A stretch of 64,000 nucleotides of DNA from contig DATAOC010000013.1 of the NCBI GenBank assembly GCA_036265915.1, positions 1 to 64,000 of the forward strand. The letters are read 5' to 3'. Numbering within the stretch: the first letter of the stretch is position 1; each line of letters starts with the position of its first letter. Position numbers and translations under genes: made by a program. Origin of the DNA: AR12 sp036265915 (GTDB lineage Bacteria; Methylomirabilota; Methylomirabilia; Rokubacteriales; CSP1-6). Below the pieces are notes generated by a model. It ran no database searches. It was not told where the DNA came from and saw nothing but the letters and a program-made list of their open reading frames with translations. Of this stretch, positions 51,011 through 59,827 are shown piece after piece.

Positions 51011-53047
51011 CTAGCGACCCGCCGCCGCGTCGAGCTGGCGCGCGAGCGCGTCACGCTCGGTGACCGGCAGCTCGCAGGCATAGTTGCGACAGACGTAGGC
51101 GCTCGGCTTGCCGTCGATGGCGCCGCGCCCCTCGAGAAGCGGGATGCCGGCCGCCGTCGCCGGCTGCCCGGCGACGCCGCCCGCCGCAACGAGGTTCGGC
51201 AGATAGCGGCCGAACGCCTCGCGCGCGAGTTGCTCGAGCTCGCTCACGGCGCGCGGCGCCACCAGGGCGAGCTCGACCCGCGGACCCACATGAAAGTCGA
51301 GCGCGCAGAGAAACCGGCCGAATGCCGTCGGATGACGCCCCATGAGATCGGCCATCGGCCCCAGCGCGGCAACCGCGCGCTCCTCGTACACCTTGGTGCC
51401 CGTGAGCTCCGCGAGCCGCAGCAGCGCCTCGATCGCGACCGACGAGCCGGACGGCACCGCGTTGTCGTACAGATTGCGCGGCCGCAGGATGAGGCGCTCG
51501 TGATCGCTGCCGGTGTCGTAGAAGCCGCCGGCCGCCTCGTCCCAGAAGAGGCGCAGCAGGTCGTCGGCCAGCCCGCGCGCCTCGTCGAGCCAGCGCCGAT
51601 CGAACGTCGCCTCGTAGAGCGTCACCAGGGCCGCCGTCGTCATCGCGTAGTCTTCGAGGTAGCCCTTGAGCCGCGCCTCGCCGCTCTTCCACGTACGCAT
51701 GAGACGCCCGTCACGCCGCATGGAGCCCAGCACGAACTCGGCGTTGCTCACAGCGGCGGCCAGGTAGTCGTCCCGGCCCAGTGCGCGGCCGGCCTCGGCC
51801 AGCGCCTGGCACATGAGGCCGTTCCAGGCCGCCAGCACCTTGTCGTCGCGGCCGGGGTGCACGCGCCGCTCGCGCGCCTCGAAGAGCTTGCGGCGTGCGC
51901 TCGCGACCCGCGCCGGATCTGGCTCGCCGGCGACGTACAAGATGGACGCGCCCTCGAAGTTCGGGCCGCGATCGACGCCCCAGTACGCCATGGCCGCGTC
52001 CGCCTCGGCGCCCAGCACCGCGCGCATCTCCTCCGGCGTCCACACGAAGAACTTCCCCTCGTGGCCCTCGGAGTCCGCGTCCTGCGCGGAGTAGAACCCG
52101 CCGGCGGGGTCGGTCATCTCGCGCAGCACGTAGTCGAGCGTCTCCTCGCAGATGCGCCGGCACTCCGGATCGCCGAGCGCGAGCCAGCCGTGCAGGTACA
52201 GCGCGGCGAGCTGGGCGTTGTCGTAGAGCATCTTCTCGAAGTGCGGCACCAGCCACTGCGCGTCCACCGAGTAGCGCGCGAAGCCGCCGCCGAGCTGGTC
52301 GTACATTCCGCCGCGCGCCATGCGCACGAGCGTCGTGTGCACCATCCGCCGCGCGTAGTCGTTGTCGGTGCGGCGAGCGAATCGCAACACGAACTCCCAG
52401 ATCATCGGCTGGGGAAACTTCGGCGCACCGCCGAGACCGCCGCGCTCCTCGTCGAACTGCGTCGACACGCCCTGGAACGCCGAGCGCAGCACCTCCTCTC
52501 CGAGCTGCGTGCCGGCGCGGCGCAGGCGGTCGGTCTGCCCCAGCGCGGCGGCGATCTGCGCACCGGACTGTCGCACCTCGCCCTGCCGGTTCGTCCACGC
52601 GTCCGCGAGCGCGGCGAGCAGGCGCGGAAAGCCGGGCAGCCCATGCCGGTCATCGGGCGGAAAGTACGTGCCACCGTAGAACGGGGTGCCGTCGGGGGTG
52701 AGGAAGACCGTCATCGGCCAGCCGCCGTGGCCCGTGAGCGACTGCACCGCTTCCATGTAGATGTGATCGACGTCCGGGCGCTCCTCGCGGTCCACCTTGA
52801 CGTTGACGAAGTGGCGGTTCATCAGCGCGGCGGTGTCGGCGTTCTCGAACGACTCGCGCTCCATCACATGGCACCAGTGACAGGCGGAGTAGCCGACGGA
52901 CAGCAAGATTGGCTTGTTCTCCTCGCGCGCCTTTGCGAACGCCTCCTCACCCCACGGATACCAGTCGACCGGGTTGTGCGCGTGCTGCAGGAGATACGGG
53001 CTGGTCTCGCGGGCGAGCCGGTTGGTCGTCACCAGGGAGCCCGTCAC
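51011..53047 (-). CDS. DUF255 thioredoxin-fold/six-hairpin protein (YyaL/SPATA20-like)
   Basis: A 678-residue protein. The N-terminal 170 residues are a thioredoxin-like DUF255 domain with YSACHWCHVMERESF (CxxC as CHWC); the rest is an alpha/alpha six-hairpin barrel (DEERGGLGGAPKFPQP, GGGFARYSVD, PHFEKMLYDNAQL), as in YyaL and human SPATA20. Role unknown; similar barrels epimerise or hydrolyse sugars. GTG start overlaps the YgfZ stop by four bases (GTGA). Confidence 0.92.
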   Translation of the reverse strand: MTGSLVTTNRLARETSPYLLQHAHNPVDWYPWGEEAFAKAREENKPILLSVGYSACHWCHVMERESFENADTAALMNRHFVNVKVDREERPDVDHIYMEAVQSLTGHGGWPMTVFLTPDGTPFYGGTYFPPDDRHGLPGFPRLLAALADAWTNRQGEVRQSGAQIAAALGQTDRLRRAGTQLGEEVLRSAFQGVSTQFDEERGGLGGAPKFPQPMIWEFVLRFARRTDNDYARRMVHTTLVRMARGGMYDQLGGGFARYSVDAQWLVPHFEKMLYDNAQLAALYLHGWLALGDPECRRICEETLDYVLREMTDPAGGFYSAQDADSEGHEGKFFVWTPEEMRAVLGAEADAAMAYWGVDRGPNFEGASILYVAGEPDPARVASARRKLFEARERRVHPGRDDKVLAAWNGLMCQALAEAGRALGRDDYLAAAVSNAEFVLGSMRRDGRLMRTWKSGEARLKGYLEDYAMTTAALVTLYEATFDRRWLDEARGLADDLLRLFWDEAAGGFYDTGSDHERLILRPRNLYDNAVPSGSSVAIEALLRLAELTGTKVYEERAVAALGPMADLMGRHPTAFGRFLCALDFHVGPRVELALVAPRAVSELEQLAREAFGRYLPNLVAAGGVAGQPATAAGIPLLEGRGAIDGKPSAYVCRNYACELPVTERDALARQLDAAAGR

Positions 53048-54063
53048 CGCACGAACGGCAGCTCGGCGACGGTGGCGCCGATGGCCCGTTCGGCGTCCCG
53101 CACCTCGACGCGCGTACCGGGCGCGGCGACAGCGCGGCGCACGAAGGCGAGCGCGATGGGGCGGCCGAGCGCAGGCGACGTCGTCGCACTGGTCACGTGA
53201 CCGACCGCCGCGTCGCCGACCCGCACTTCGGCACCGCGCGCGGGCGGCCCGCCGGCGTCGAGCACGAGACCACGCAGGTGGCGGTTGACGTGGCCGCGAT
53301 CGCGGATCCGCACCACCACTTCCTGGCCCGGATAGCAGCCCTTCGTCTGCGACAGCAGCGTCTCGGCCGGGATCTCGGGCAGCAGCACGGAGCTGTCGAC
53401 GTCGGCGCCGTAGCGAGGCGTGCCGGCCTCGATGCGCAGCGTCTCGAGCGCCGACCCGCCGGTCGGCCGCGCGCCGGCGGCGACGACGGCGTCCCACACG
53501 CGCGCACCGTCGGTCGCCGGCACCACGATCCACGCCTCCGGCTCCCCGGTCTCGCGACCGCCACGCACGAGCCGTACCGGCACGCCGTCGAGTGTCCCGG
53601 CCACGCTCGACCACGGCGCCTCCGGCAGCACGAGACCCGTCACACGCTTCACCAGCTCCGGCGCGTCGGGCCCCGCGAGCAGCGTGAGCGCGAGGCTGCC
53701 CGTCACATCCTCGAGCACGACCTTCTCGGCGAAGAGGTACTTGTCGAGCGCCTCGTACGTGAAGGCCGCCATGCCCGACGGCGTGACGAGCAGGATGCGA
53801 TCGTCGAGGACCCACACGAGCAGCACGACCTGCACCTTGCCATGCACGTCGAGCAGGGTCGCCGCGCAGCCCTGCCCGGCGCCGAGCGCCTTCACCTCGT
53901 TGCTGAGCAGCGCGTGCAGGAACGCGGCACGGTCGCGGCCGGTGACGTCGATGACGCCGAGATCGGAGCGGTCGAGCACGCCGACCGCCTGGCGCACGGC
54001 GCGATACTCGGCCACGGGATCGCCGTAGTCGCGCGGCATCTCACGCACGCTGGTCTCGGGCAT
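53044..54063 (-). CDS. YgfZ/GcvT-family folate-binding protein
   Basis: A 339-residue GcvT-fold protein. The YgfZ signature KGCYPGQEVV is present near residue 240, which marks it as the YgfZ type rather than true aminomethyltransferase. It takes part in folate-dependent iron-sulfur cluster repair of enzymes such as MiaB. The radical SAM protein nearby is one possible client. ATG 54063 lies five bases after TAGAAT. Confidence 0.92.
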   Translation of the reverse strand: MPETSVREMPRDYGDPVAEYRAVRQAVGVLDRSDLGVIDVTGRDRAAFLHALLSNEVKALGAGQGCAATLLDVHGKVQVVLLVWVLDDRILLVTPSGMAAFTYEALDKYLFAEKVVLEDVTGSLALTLLAGPDAPELVKRVTGLVLPEAPWSSVAGTLDGVPVRLVRGGRETGEPEAWIVVPATDGARVWDAVVAAGARPTGGSALETLRIEAGTPRYGADVDSSVLLPEIPAETLLSQTKGCYPGQEVVVRIRDRGHVNRHLRGLVLDAGGPPARGAEVRVGDAAVGHVTSATTSPALGRPIALAFVRRAVAAPGTRVEVRDAERAIGATVAELPFVR

Positions 54064-54068
54064 GGCTC

Positions 54069-54074
54069 ATTCTA
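54069..54074 (-). promoter_or_regulatory. -10 box of leaderless YgfZ promoter
   Basis: Minus strand TAGAAT, five bases before ATG 54063. Divergent from TAGACT at 54084. Confidence 0.5.
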
Positions 54075-54083
54075 CACACGTGC

Positions 54084-54089
54084 TAGACT
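54084..54089 (+). promoter_or_regulatory. -10 box of leaderless mutY promoter
   Basis: TAGACT, seven bases before GTG 54097. Same hexamer and spacing as in front of the FabL-like gene. Confidence 0.5.
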
Positions 54090-54096
54090 GCGCGCC

Positions 54097-54762
54097 GTGC
54101 GGCGACCGGCGGCGCCTCTGAGGCGAAGGTTCCAGCGCGCGCTGCTCACCTGGTACGCCCGCCATGGCCGCGACCTGCCCTGGCGCCGCACGCGCGTGCC
54201 GTATCGCGTGCTGGTCTCGGAGATCATGCTGCAGCAGACGCAGGTCGAGCGCGTCATCCCGAAATATCGCGAGTTCCTCCGCGCGTACCCCTCGCTCCGC
54301 GCGCTCGCGGCCGCCGACGTCGCGGACGTGCGTCAGATCTGGTACCCGCTCGGCTACAACATCCGGCCGGTGCGGTTGCATGCGATCGCCTGCGAGGCAG
54401 TCGCGCGCTACGGCGGCCGGTTGCCGGACGACGGCGAGGCGCTGCGCGCGCTGCCCGGCGTCGGCCGCTACACGGCCGGCGCGCTGCTGTCGTTCGCCTA
54501 CGGGCGCGACGCCGCCGTGCTCGACACGAATGTCCGCCGGGTGCTCGGCCGCGTGTTCTTCGGCCCGCGCCGCCTGGCCCGCGTCCGGGGCGACAGGCAG
54601 TTCTGGGACCTCGCCGAGTACCTCGTGCCAGCCGGCCGCGCCTACGACTTCAACCAGGCGCTCATGGACTTCGGCGCCACGTGGTGCACGCCGCGGCGCC
54701 CGCGCTGCGCGCCGTGTCCGATGCGGCCGTTCTGCGCGAGCTACCCCACCGGAGTCGCCTGA
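54097..54762 (+). CDS. mutY: Adenine DNA glycosylase MutY, short form
   Basis: A 221-residue MutY that removes A opposite 8-oxoG. The catalytic core is complete: LQQTQVERVIPKY, ALPGVGRYTAGALLSFA (HhH), VLDTNVRRVLGR (catalytic Asp), and the 4Fe-4S loop C-x6-C-x2-C-x5-C (CTPRRPRCAPCPMRPFC). The usual C-terminal Nudix-like domain that recognises 8-oxoG is missing; a separate MutT gene starts two bases later. The start is GTG 54097, in leaderless position. Confidence 0.92.
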   Translation: MRRPAAPLRRRFQRALLTWYARHGRDLPWRRTRVPYRVLVSEIMLQQTQVERVIPKYREFLRAYPSLRALAAADVADVRQIWYPLGYNIRPVRLHAIACEAVARYGGRLPDDGEALRALPGVGRYTAGALLSFAYGRDAAVLDTNVRRVLGRVFFGPRRLARVRGDRQFWDLAEYLVPAGRAYDFNQALMDFGATWCTPRRPRCAPCPMRPFCASYPTGVA

Positions 54763-54763
54763 C

Positions 54764-55156
54764 GTGCCGCTCGTCATCGAGGTGGCGGCCGCGCTCGTGC
54801 GCGATGCCGACGGCCGCTACCTGATCACGCAGCGCCGCCACGGCAGTCACCTCGCCGGACTGTGGGAGTTCCCGGGCGGCAAGCTCGAAGCCGGCGAGGC
54901 GCCCGAAGCCGGGCTGCGTCGCGAGCTCGCCGAGGAGCTCACCGCGGCGTTCGCGGTGGGGCCGCTGGTGGAGACGATCCGCTGGGAGTATCCGGACCGC
55001 ACCATCGTGCTCCGGTTCTACGACTGCCGGCACGCGGCGGGGCCGATCGAGCCGCGCGAGGGCCAGGCCATGGCGTGGGTGGCACCCGAGCAGCTCGGCG
55101 ACTACGACTTCCCACCCGCCGACGCCGCGCTGATCCAGCGGCTGAGGCGCCGCTAG
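54764..55156 (+). CDS. MutT-like Nudix hydrolase
   Basis: A 130-residue Nudix protein. The Nudix box is GGKLEAGEAPEAGLRRELAEEL (about 34-55), with intact Glu ligands, and WEFPGGKLE matches MutT. It should hydrolyse 8-oxo-dGTP. Because the MutY just upstream lacks its C-terminal 8-oxoG-binding domain, and the two genes are separated by one base, the pair may also work together physically. Confidence 0.92.
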   Translation: MPLVIEVAAALVRDADGRYLITQRRHGSHLAGLWEFPGGKLEAGEAPEAGLRRELAEELTAAFAVGPLVETIRWEYPDRTIVLRFYDCRHAAGPIEPREGQAMAWVAPEQLGDYDFPPADAALIQRLRRR

Positions 55157-55157
55157 C

Positions 55158-55186
55158 GCGCGAGCCACCGCAGGAGTCGCTCGCGC
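55158..55186. terminator. Hairpin between convergent mutT and asnB
   Basis: GCGCGAGC (55158-55165) pairs with GCTCGCGC (55179-55186) across a 13-base loop, right after the mutT stop and before the asnB stop. No T-run on either side, so it may only pause or stabilise transcript ends. Confidence 0.4.
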
Positions 55187-55187
55187 A

Positions 55188-57071
55188 TCAACCGATGCCG
55201 TACCGTCGCGACCACAGCAGGAAGACGAGCAGCGTGTAGAGCTTCTTGCGGTGATCGTGGCTTCCCGCCTGGTGCTCGTCCACGAGCCGGCCGACGACCT
55301 CGGGCCGGAACAGCCCGCCGCGGCGGATGGCCTCGGCGTCGCACGCGTCGCGCAGCAGCGCGGCGAGCTCGCCGCGAAACCAGCGGGCCAGCGGCACGCC
55401 GAAGCCCTTCTTCGGCCGCGCCAGCGCCGCCTCGGGCACCCGCCCGCGCATCGTGCGCTTGAGCACGTGCTTCGTGCGAAAGCGCTTGAGCTTCATGTGC
55501 GGCGGCAGCAGCGCGGCCACCTCCACCACGCGTCGGTCCAGCAGCGGCACGCGCACCTCCAGCGAGCACGCCATCGACGCGCGATCGACCTTCTGCAGCA
55601 CCCCTTCGGCGAGATAGCCCTTGAGATCGAGGTAGAGCACCTGGTTCAGCCACGGCGAGGCGGGCACCGCCTCGGCCAGGTGCTGCAGGGCCGCGTACGA
55701 GGGCGGCGCCGACAGCTCGGCCGTCGCCGCCGGCGTGAGCAGCGCGCACGTCTCGGCGGGCGAGAACGAGCCCATCCACGTCGCGTGCCGCTCCACCGTG
55801 TCGAGCATCGCACCGGCCACGAACCGCTTGAGCTTGAAGTCGAGGCTCAGGTCGTCGTGGGAGACGGGCAGCCGCTCGACGACCGCTTTCGCGGCGCGGC
55901 GCAGCAGCGCCGGCGCGCGCCGCCACAGTGCCGCCAGCGTGTGGGCCTGGTACGTGGGGTAGCCGGCGAAGACCTCGTCACCGCCGTCGCCCGACAGCGC
56001 GACCGTCACCGAGCGCCGCGCGAAGCGCGACAGCAAATACGTCGGCAGGATCGACGCGTCACCGAGCGGCTCGTCGACGAGCTCGCCGAGCCGGTCGAAC
56101 ACGTCCAGCGCGGCGCGGGGTCCCACGATCTCCTCGTGGTGCTCGGTTCCGAGCGCCGCGGCGGTCGCGCGGGCGTGCGCCGACTCGTCGAAGGAGCGGT
56201 CCTCGAAGCCGATCGAGAAGGTGCGGATCTTGTCCGGCGTGTAGGCGCGGGCGATCGCGGCCACGGTGGCCGAGTCGACGCCGCCGGACAGGAACACGCC
56301 GAGCGGCACGTCGGCGAGCATGTGCTGCCGGACCGAGACGTCGAGAGCGGCCGCCAGGTGCGCGACGCCGACGATCTCCTCGCTGGGACCGCCCCCGTAG
56401 CGGACGTCCCACCATTGCTCGAGCTTCGCCTCGCCCGCCGCGTACACGAGGCGGTGGCCCGGCGGCAGCTTGCGCACGGCGCGGAGCAGCGACTGCGGGG
56501 CCGGCACCCACTCGTGGGCGAGGTAGGCCGCCAGCGCGTCGACGTCGAGCTCGCGCGAGACGGCGGGGTGCGCGAGCATCGCCTTGAGCTCGGAGGCGAA
56601 GACGATCTGATCGGGCAGCAGCGCGTAGTACAGCGGTTTGATCCCGAGTCGATCGCGCGCGAGCACGAGCGTCTGCGACCGCTCGTGCCAGACGGCGAGC
56701 GCGAACATGCCCTCCAGGTCCTCGAGGGCGTCGCGCCCGCGCATCTCCCACGCGTGCACGATGGTCTCGGTGTCCGAGCGCGTCCGGAACACGTGCCCCT
56801 GGGCGGTGAGCCGGCCCGTGAGCTCGCGGTAGTTGTAGATCTCGCCGTTGCAGACGACCCAGGTGGAGTCGTCCTCGCCGCTCATCGGCTGCCGACCGGT
56901 GGCGAGGTCGATGATGTTCAGCCGTCGGATGCCGAGCCCGGCCGGGCCGCGCACGACGAAGCCCGCTTCGTCGGGACCGCGGTGAGCGAGGCGGTCGGCC
57001 ATCGCCTCCAGAATCACCTGGTCGGGGCGCCGGTCTGCGCGCGCCAGGACGTTGCCGACGATGCCGCACAT
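55188..57071 (-). CDS. asnB: Glutamine-dependent asparagine synthetase AsnB
   Basis: A 627-residue AsnB. The N-terminal class II glutaminase begins MCGIVGN (catalytic Cys2), followed by DLATGRQPM and YNYRELTG. The synthetase domain has LSGGVDSATVAAIA (PP-loop) and SGDGGDEVFAGYPTY. Paralogues in secondary metabolism also exist; with no surface-polysaccharide genes adjacent, primary asparagine synthesis is the simplest reading. It is not clearly linked to its neighbours. Confidence 0.94.
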   Translation of the reverse strand: MCGIVGNVLARADRRPDQVILEAMADRLAHRGPDEAGFVVRGPAGLGIRRLNIIDLATGRQPMSGEDDSTWVVCNGEIYNYRELTGRLTAQGHVFRTRSDTETIVHAWEMRGRDALEDLEGMFALAVWHERSQTLVLARDRLGIKPLYYALLPDQIVFASELKAMLAHPAVSRELDVDALAAYLAHEWVPAPQSLLRAVRKLPPGHRLVYAAGEAKLEQWWDVRYGGGPSEEIVGVAHLAAALDVSVRQHMLADVPLGVFLSGGVDSATVAAIARAYTPDKIRTFSIGFEDRSFDESAHARATAAALGTEHHEEIVGPRAALDVFDRLGELVDEPLGDASILPTYLLSRFARRSVTVALSGDGGDEVFAGYPTYQAHTLAALWRRAPALLRRAAKAVVERLPVSHDDLSLDFKLKRFVAGAMLDTVERHATWMGSFSPAETCALLTPAATAELSAPPSYAALQHLAEAVPASPWLNQVLYLDLKGYLAEGVLQKVDRASMACSLEVRVPLLDRRVVEVAALLPPHMKLKRFRTKHVLKRTMRGRVPEAALARPKKGFGVPLARWFRGELAALLRDACDAEAIRRGGLFRPEVVGRLVDEHQAGSHDHRKKLYTLLVFLLWSRRYGIG

Positions 57072-57146
57072 CGCGCGCTACTCGACCCCCTGCATGCCGT
57101 TGTCGGCGGAATCATGCTGGAGGTCGGCGTCGAGGGGCAGCACCTT

Positions 57147-57497
57147 TTAGATTCGCTCCCACATGAAGTGGCGACGGTTGCTCGTGAACGGCCGTACCTG
57201 GGCGGGCCACCTGCCCTTTTCCACGGCCGCGGACCAGGCCGGCGTGATGAGCACGTCGGGACTGTCGATCTCGTAGAGCGCCGTGTAGGTCGGCTCGCCT
57301 TCGATGACGATCTTCCGGCGCTCGCCGCCGATGAACATCTCGAGCGGGCGGCGCCTGAATCGCGCGACCGACACCACGCCGGGGACCTCCAGCAGCGATG
57401 GCACGTGCTCCTTGTCGTAGACCTCGTTGAAGATGACGTCCTTGCCCGGCTCGACGTCCATGGCGGCAGTGAAGAGGTAGCGGCTCTTGATCGGCAT
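57147..57497 (-). CDS. EthD-like dimeric alpha/beta-barrel protein
   Basis: A 116-residue protein like the one at 16209: FNEVYDKEHVPSLLEVPGVVSVARFRRRP and YTALYEIDSPDVL. Likely a ligand-binding or small-molecule-modifying dimer. ATG 57497; it precedes asnB by 75 bases on the same strand with no clear terminator. Function unknown. Confidence 0.8.
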   Translation of the reverse strand: MPIKSRYLFTAAMDVEPGKDVIFNEVYDKEHVPSLLEVPGVVSVARFRRRPLEMFIGGERRKIVIEGEPTYTALYEIDSPDVLITPAWSAAVEKGRWPAQVRPFTSNRRHFMWERI

Positions 57498-57524
57498 GGT
57501 TCTCTCCTGTTCAGCGCTCGGGGT

Positions 57525-58232
57525 TCAGTACCAGATCGCCATCGGCCGTCCGTACCGGTCGCGCGCCGGTCGACCGGTCAGACAGACGGCGATGCCGCGC
57601 GCGATCCGTGCGGCTGACCAGCACACGGCGTGAGCGTCGAGGACGTCGTCCACGGCGGCGCCGCGCGGCCGCCGCGCAACCAGTCGGCGAAGGCCGTCGA
57701 AGTGCTCCGCCAGCAGTCGCAGCCGGTGGGTGCGGCCGCCGGCCGATCGCTTCGGCCGCAGTCCGGCGCGCGCGGCCGCCATGGCGCGGAAGGCGAGCTC
57801 GGGGTGGACCTCGCGCACGCGGTCGCGGAGCTCGGGACGGCGCGCGAGGACCGTGTCGACCTCGCGCAGCTTGTCGAACAGGCCGAAGCACTCGAGCGAG
57901 ATGCCGAGGTGCGCCGGCGAGGACGCGCGATTGGCCGCGAGCGCGGCCGCGAACGTCCGCTCGCGCAGGGCGCTCCGCACCGGCGGCGAGAAGACGCAGC
58001 AGCCGCGGGGCCCGAGAAGCCGTCGCGCCTGACGGTCGCAATCGCGTCCGCCCGGCGCCGCCGCGTCCAGGAAGCCGATCGGCATGTCGACGCCGATCAC
58101 GCGGCTGTCCCCGGCGACGTCCACCACGTCCGCGAACGTGGGCGCCACCGACACGGTGCTCGCCACGCCCGCGCTGACGGCCACCACCCAGCCGGCGCGG
58201 CAACCGTCCGCACCGGCCACGCGCGGTGTCAT
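57525..58232 (-). CDS. DUF429 family protein (predicted RNase H-like fold)
   Basis: A 235-residue protein: GADGCRAGWVVAV at the start, VIGVDMPIGFLD, GPRGCCVFSPPVR and the C-terminal DDVLDAHAVCWSAARI. The family is predicted to have an RNase H-like fold and unknown enzymatic function. Downstream of the Asp/Glu racemase-type gene by seven bases. Confidence 0.88.
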   Translation of the reverse strand: MTPRVAGADGCRAGWVVAVSAGVASTVSVAPTFADVVDVAGDSRVIGVDMPIGFLDAAAPGGRDCDRQARRLLGPRGCCVFSPPVRSALRERTFAAALAANRASSPAHLGISLECFGLFDKLREVDTVLARRPELRDRVREVHPELAFRAMAAARAGLRPKRSAGGRTHRLRLLAEHFDGLRRLVARRPRGAAVDDVLDAHAVCWSAARIARGIAVCLTGRPARDRYGRPMAIWY

Positions 58233-58239
58233 GCGCGTG

Positions 58240-58977
58240 TCAGGCGCGTCGCGGCCACTGAGCGGCCGCGAGCGCGCCGTGCATCAGGGTCACGAGCGAG
58301 ACGATGTCGAACACGGGACGGCCGGTCTCGCGCTGGATGTCGGCGGCGTACGGCGGCATGTTCGTGCACTCCAGCACGATGGCGCCGACGTCCGGATGCT
58401 CGCCCACGAGCCGGCGCGCCACGCGCACGTGCTCCTCGCGCGCGAGGTCCACGTCGAGCTCGAGCTCGTTGTCGAGCAGCGCGCGCGTGAACTCCTTCTC
58501 CGTCTCCATGCCGATCACCGTCAAGGGCACCTCGGGCGCGATGCCGGCGCCGGCCAGATGCTCCCGCGTCAGCGTGCCGGCATTCACCGTCATGAGACCC
58601 ACGCGCTGCCCTGGCGGCAGCATCCGGTGCACGAGGGGCACCAGCAGCAGGGTGGACGTGAAGACCGGCACGCGCACGGCCCCGGCGAGCTGCGCCTGAT
58701 ACTTGATCAGGAACCCGCAATTGGTGGTGATGGCGCCCACGCCTTCCCGCTCGAGCGCGCGCGCGCCGTCGACGAATGCGGGCAGCAGACCCTCGGCGCC
58801 GCCGCGCACGACCCGATCGGGATCGGCGCCCGTCACGCGGTGGTAGCGCACGGGGAACGGGAACGTCGTGGCGTTGCCCATGTCCCCGGTGATGCGCGGA
58901 AAGCGCGTGTCGAGCATCAGGATGCCGACCGTGAAGCCGTACTGGTTGAAGCCGCCGCGCACGCGTCCGCTCGTCAT
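58240..58977 (-). CDS. Asp/Glu racemase-superfamily protein
   Basis: A 245-residue protein with paired Cys of the racemase fold: TTNCGFLIKYQ (first) and LECTNMPPYA (second). The family includes hydantoin racemase and maleate isomerase or arylmalonate decarboxylase; the exact substrate is unknown. ATG 58977 lies eight bases after TAGAGT (58986-58991, minus). Confidence 0.85.
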   Translation of the reverse strand: MTSGRVRGGFNQYGFTVGILMLDTRFPRITGDMGNATTFPFPVRYHRVTGADPDRVVRGGAEGLLPAFVDGARALEREGVGAITTNCGFLIKYQAQLAGAVRVPVFTSTLLLVPLVHRMLPPGQRVGLMTVNAGTLTREHLAGAGIAPEVPLTVIGMETEKEFTRALLDNELELDVDLAREEHVRVARRLVGEHPDVGAIVLECTNMPPYAADIQRETGRPVFDIVSLVTLMHGALAAAQWPRRA

Positions 58978-58985
58978 GGGGACCT

Positions 58986-58991
58986 ACTCTA
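58986..58991 (-). promoter_or_regulatory. -10 box of the racemase-type gene
   Basis: TAGAGT on the minus strand, eight bases before ATG 58977. Confidence 0.4.
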
Positions 58992-59031
58992 CCGCACGCG
59001 CGGGCCGGCGCGCCCGCGCGCGGCGCTGGTG

Positions 59032-59037
59032 TACACT
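59032..59037 (+). promoter_or_regulatory. -10 box of the TauABC-type operon
   Basis: TACACT, 10 bases before ATG 59048; a leader of about four bases is predicted. Confidence 0.4.
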
Positions 59038-59047
59038 TTGCCCACTC

Positions 59048-59827
59048 ATGGCCGTCCTCACGGAAGCGATTGCCGTGCGCAACCTGTCGAAGTCGTACGC
59101 CACGCGCGACGGCGCCGTCACCGCGCTCGACCGCACGACGTTCGCCGTCGGCGAGCGCGAGTTCGTGGCCGTGGTCGGGCCTTCGGGCTGTGGCAAGTCG
59201 ACCCTGCTGAAGATTCTCGCCGGTCTCCTGCCGCCGTCGAGCGGCGAAGCGCTGCTGCGCGGCACCGCCATCGCCGGGCCGCGGCGCGACATCGGCGTGG
59301 TGTTCCAGTCGCCCGTGCTGTTCCCGTGGCGCACCGTTCTCGACAACGTGCTGCTGCCCGTCGACGTGCAACGCCTGGACCGCCCACACCACGAGCGCAC
59401 CGGCCTTGACCTGCTCTCGCTGGTCGGGCTCTCCGGCTTCGAGCGGCGCTACCCGTGGGAGCTGTCGGGCGGCATGCAGCAGCGCGTGGCCATCACGCGC
59501 GCCCTCGTGCACGACCCGGCCATGCTGCTCATGGACGAGCCGTTCGGCGCGCTGGACGCCATGACCCGCGAGCACATGAACCTCGAGCTGCAGCGCATCT
59601 GGCTCGAGCGCCGCAAGACGGTCCTGTTCATCACGCACTCGATCCCGGAGGCCGTCTTCCTCGGCGACCGCGTGCTCGTCATGACGCCGCGCCCGGGCCG
59701 TCTCATGGACGACGTGCGCGTGACGCTGCCGCGGCCGCGCCCGCTGGAGGCGATGAACACGCCGGAGTTCGGCGCCCACGTCCGTCACATCCGCAGCCTC
59801 TTCAACGTCCGGGGTGGCATCGGATGA
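59048..59827 (+). CDS. ABC transporter ATPase (TauB/SsuB/ThiZ-like)
   Basis: A 259-residue ATPase of the nitrate/sulfonate/taurine group. Walker A GPSGCGKST, Q-loop VFQSPVLFPWRTV, signature LSGGMQQR, Walker B LLMDEPFGALD, switch H in ITHSIPEA. Overlaps the permease start by four bases. Substrate unknown; the linked TPP enzyme and amidohydrolase point to a small organic acid. Confidence 0.93.
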   Translation: MAVLTEAIAVRNLSKSYATRDGAVTALDRTTFAVGEREFVAVVGPSGCGKSTLLKILAGLLPPSSGEALLRGTAIAGPRRDIGVVFQSPVLFPWRTVLDNVLLPVDVQRLDRPHHERTGLDLLSLVGLSGFERRYPWELSGGMQQRVAITRALVHDPAMLLMDEPFGALDAMTREHMNLELQRIWLERRKTVLFITHSIPEAVFLGDRVLVMTPRPGRLMDDVRVTLPRPRPLEAMNTPEFGAHVRHIRSLFNVRGGIG

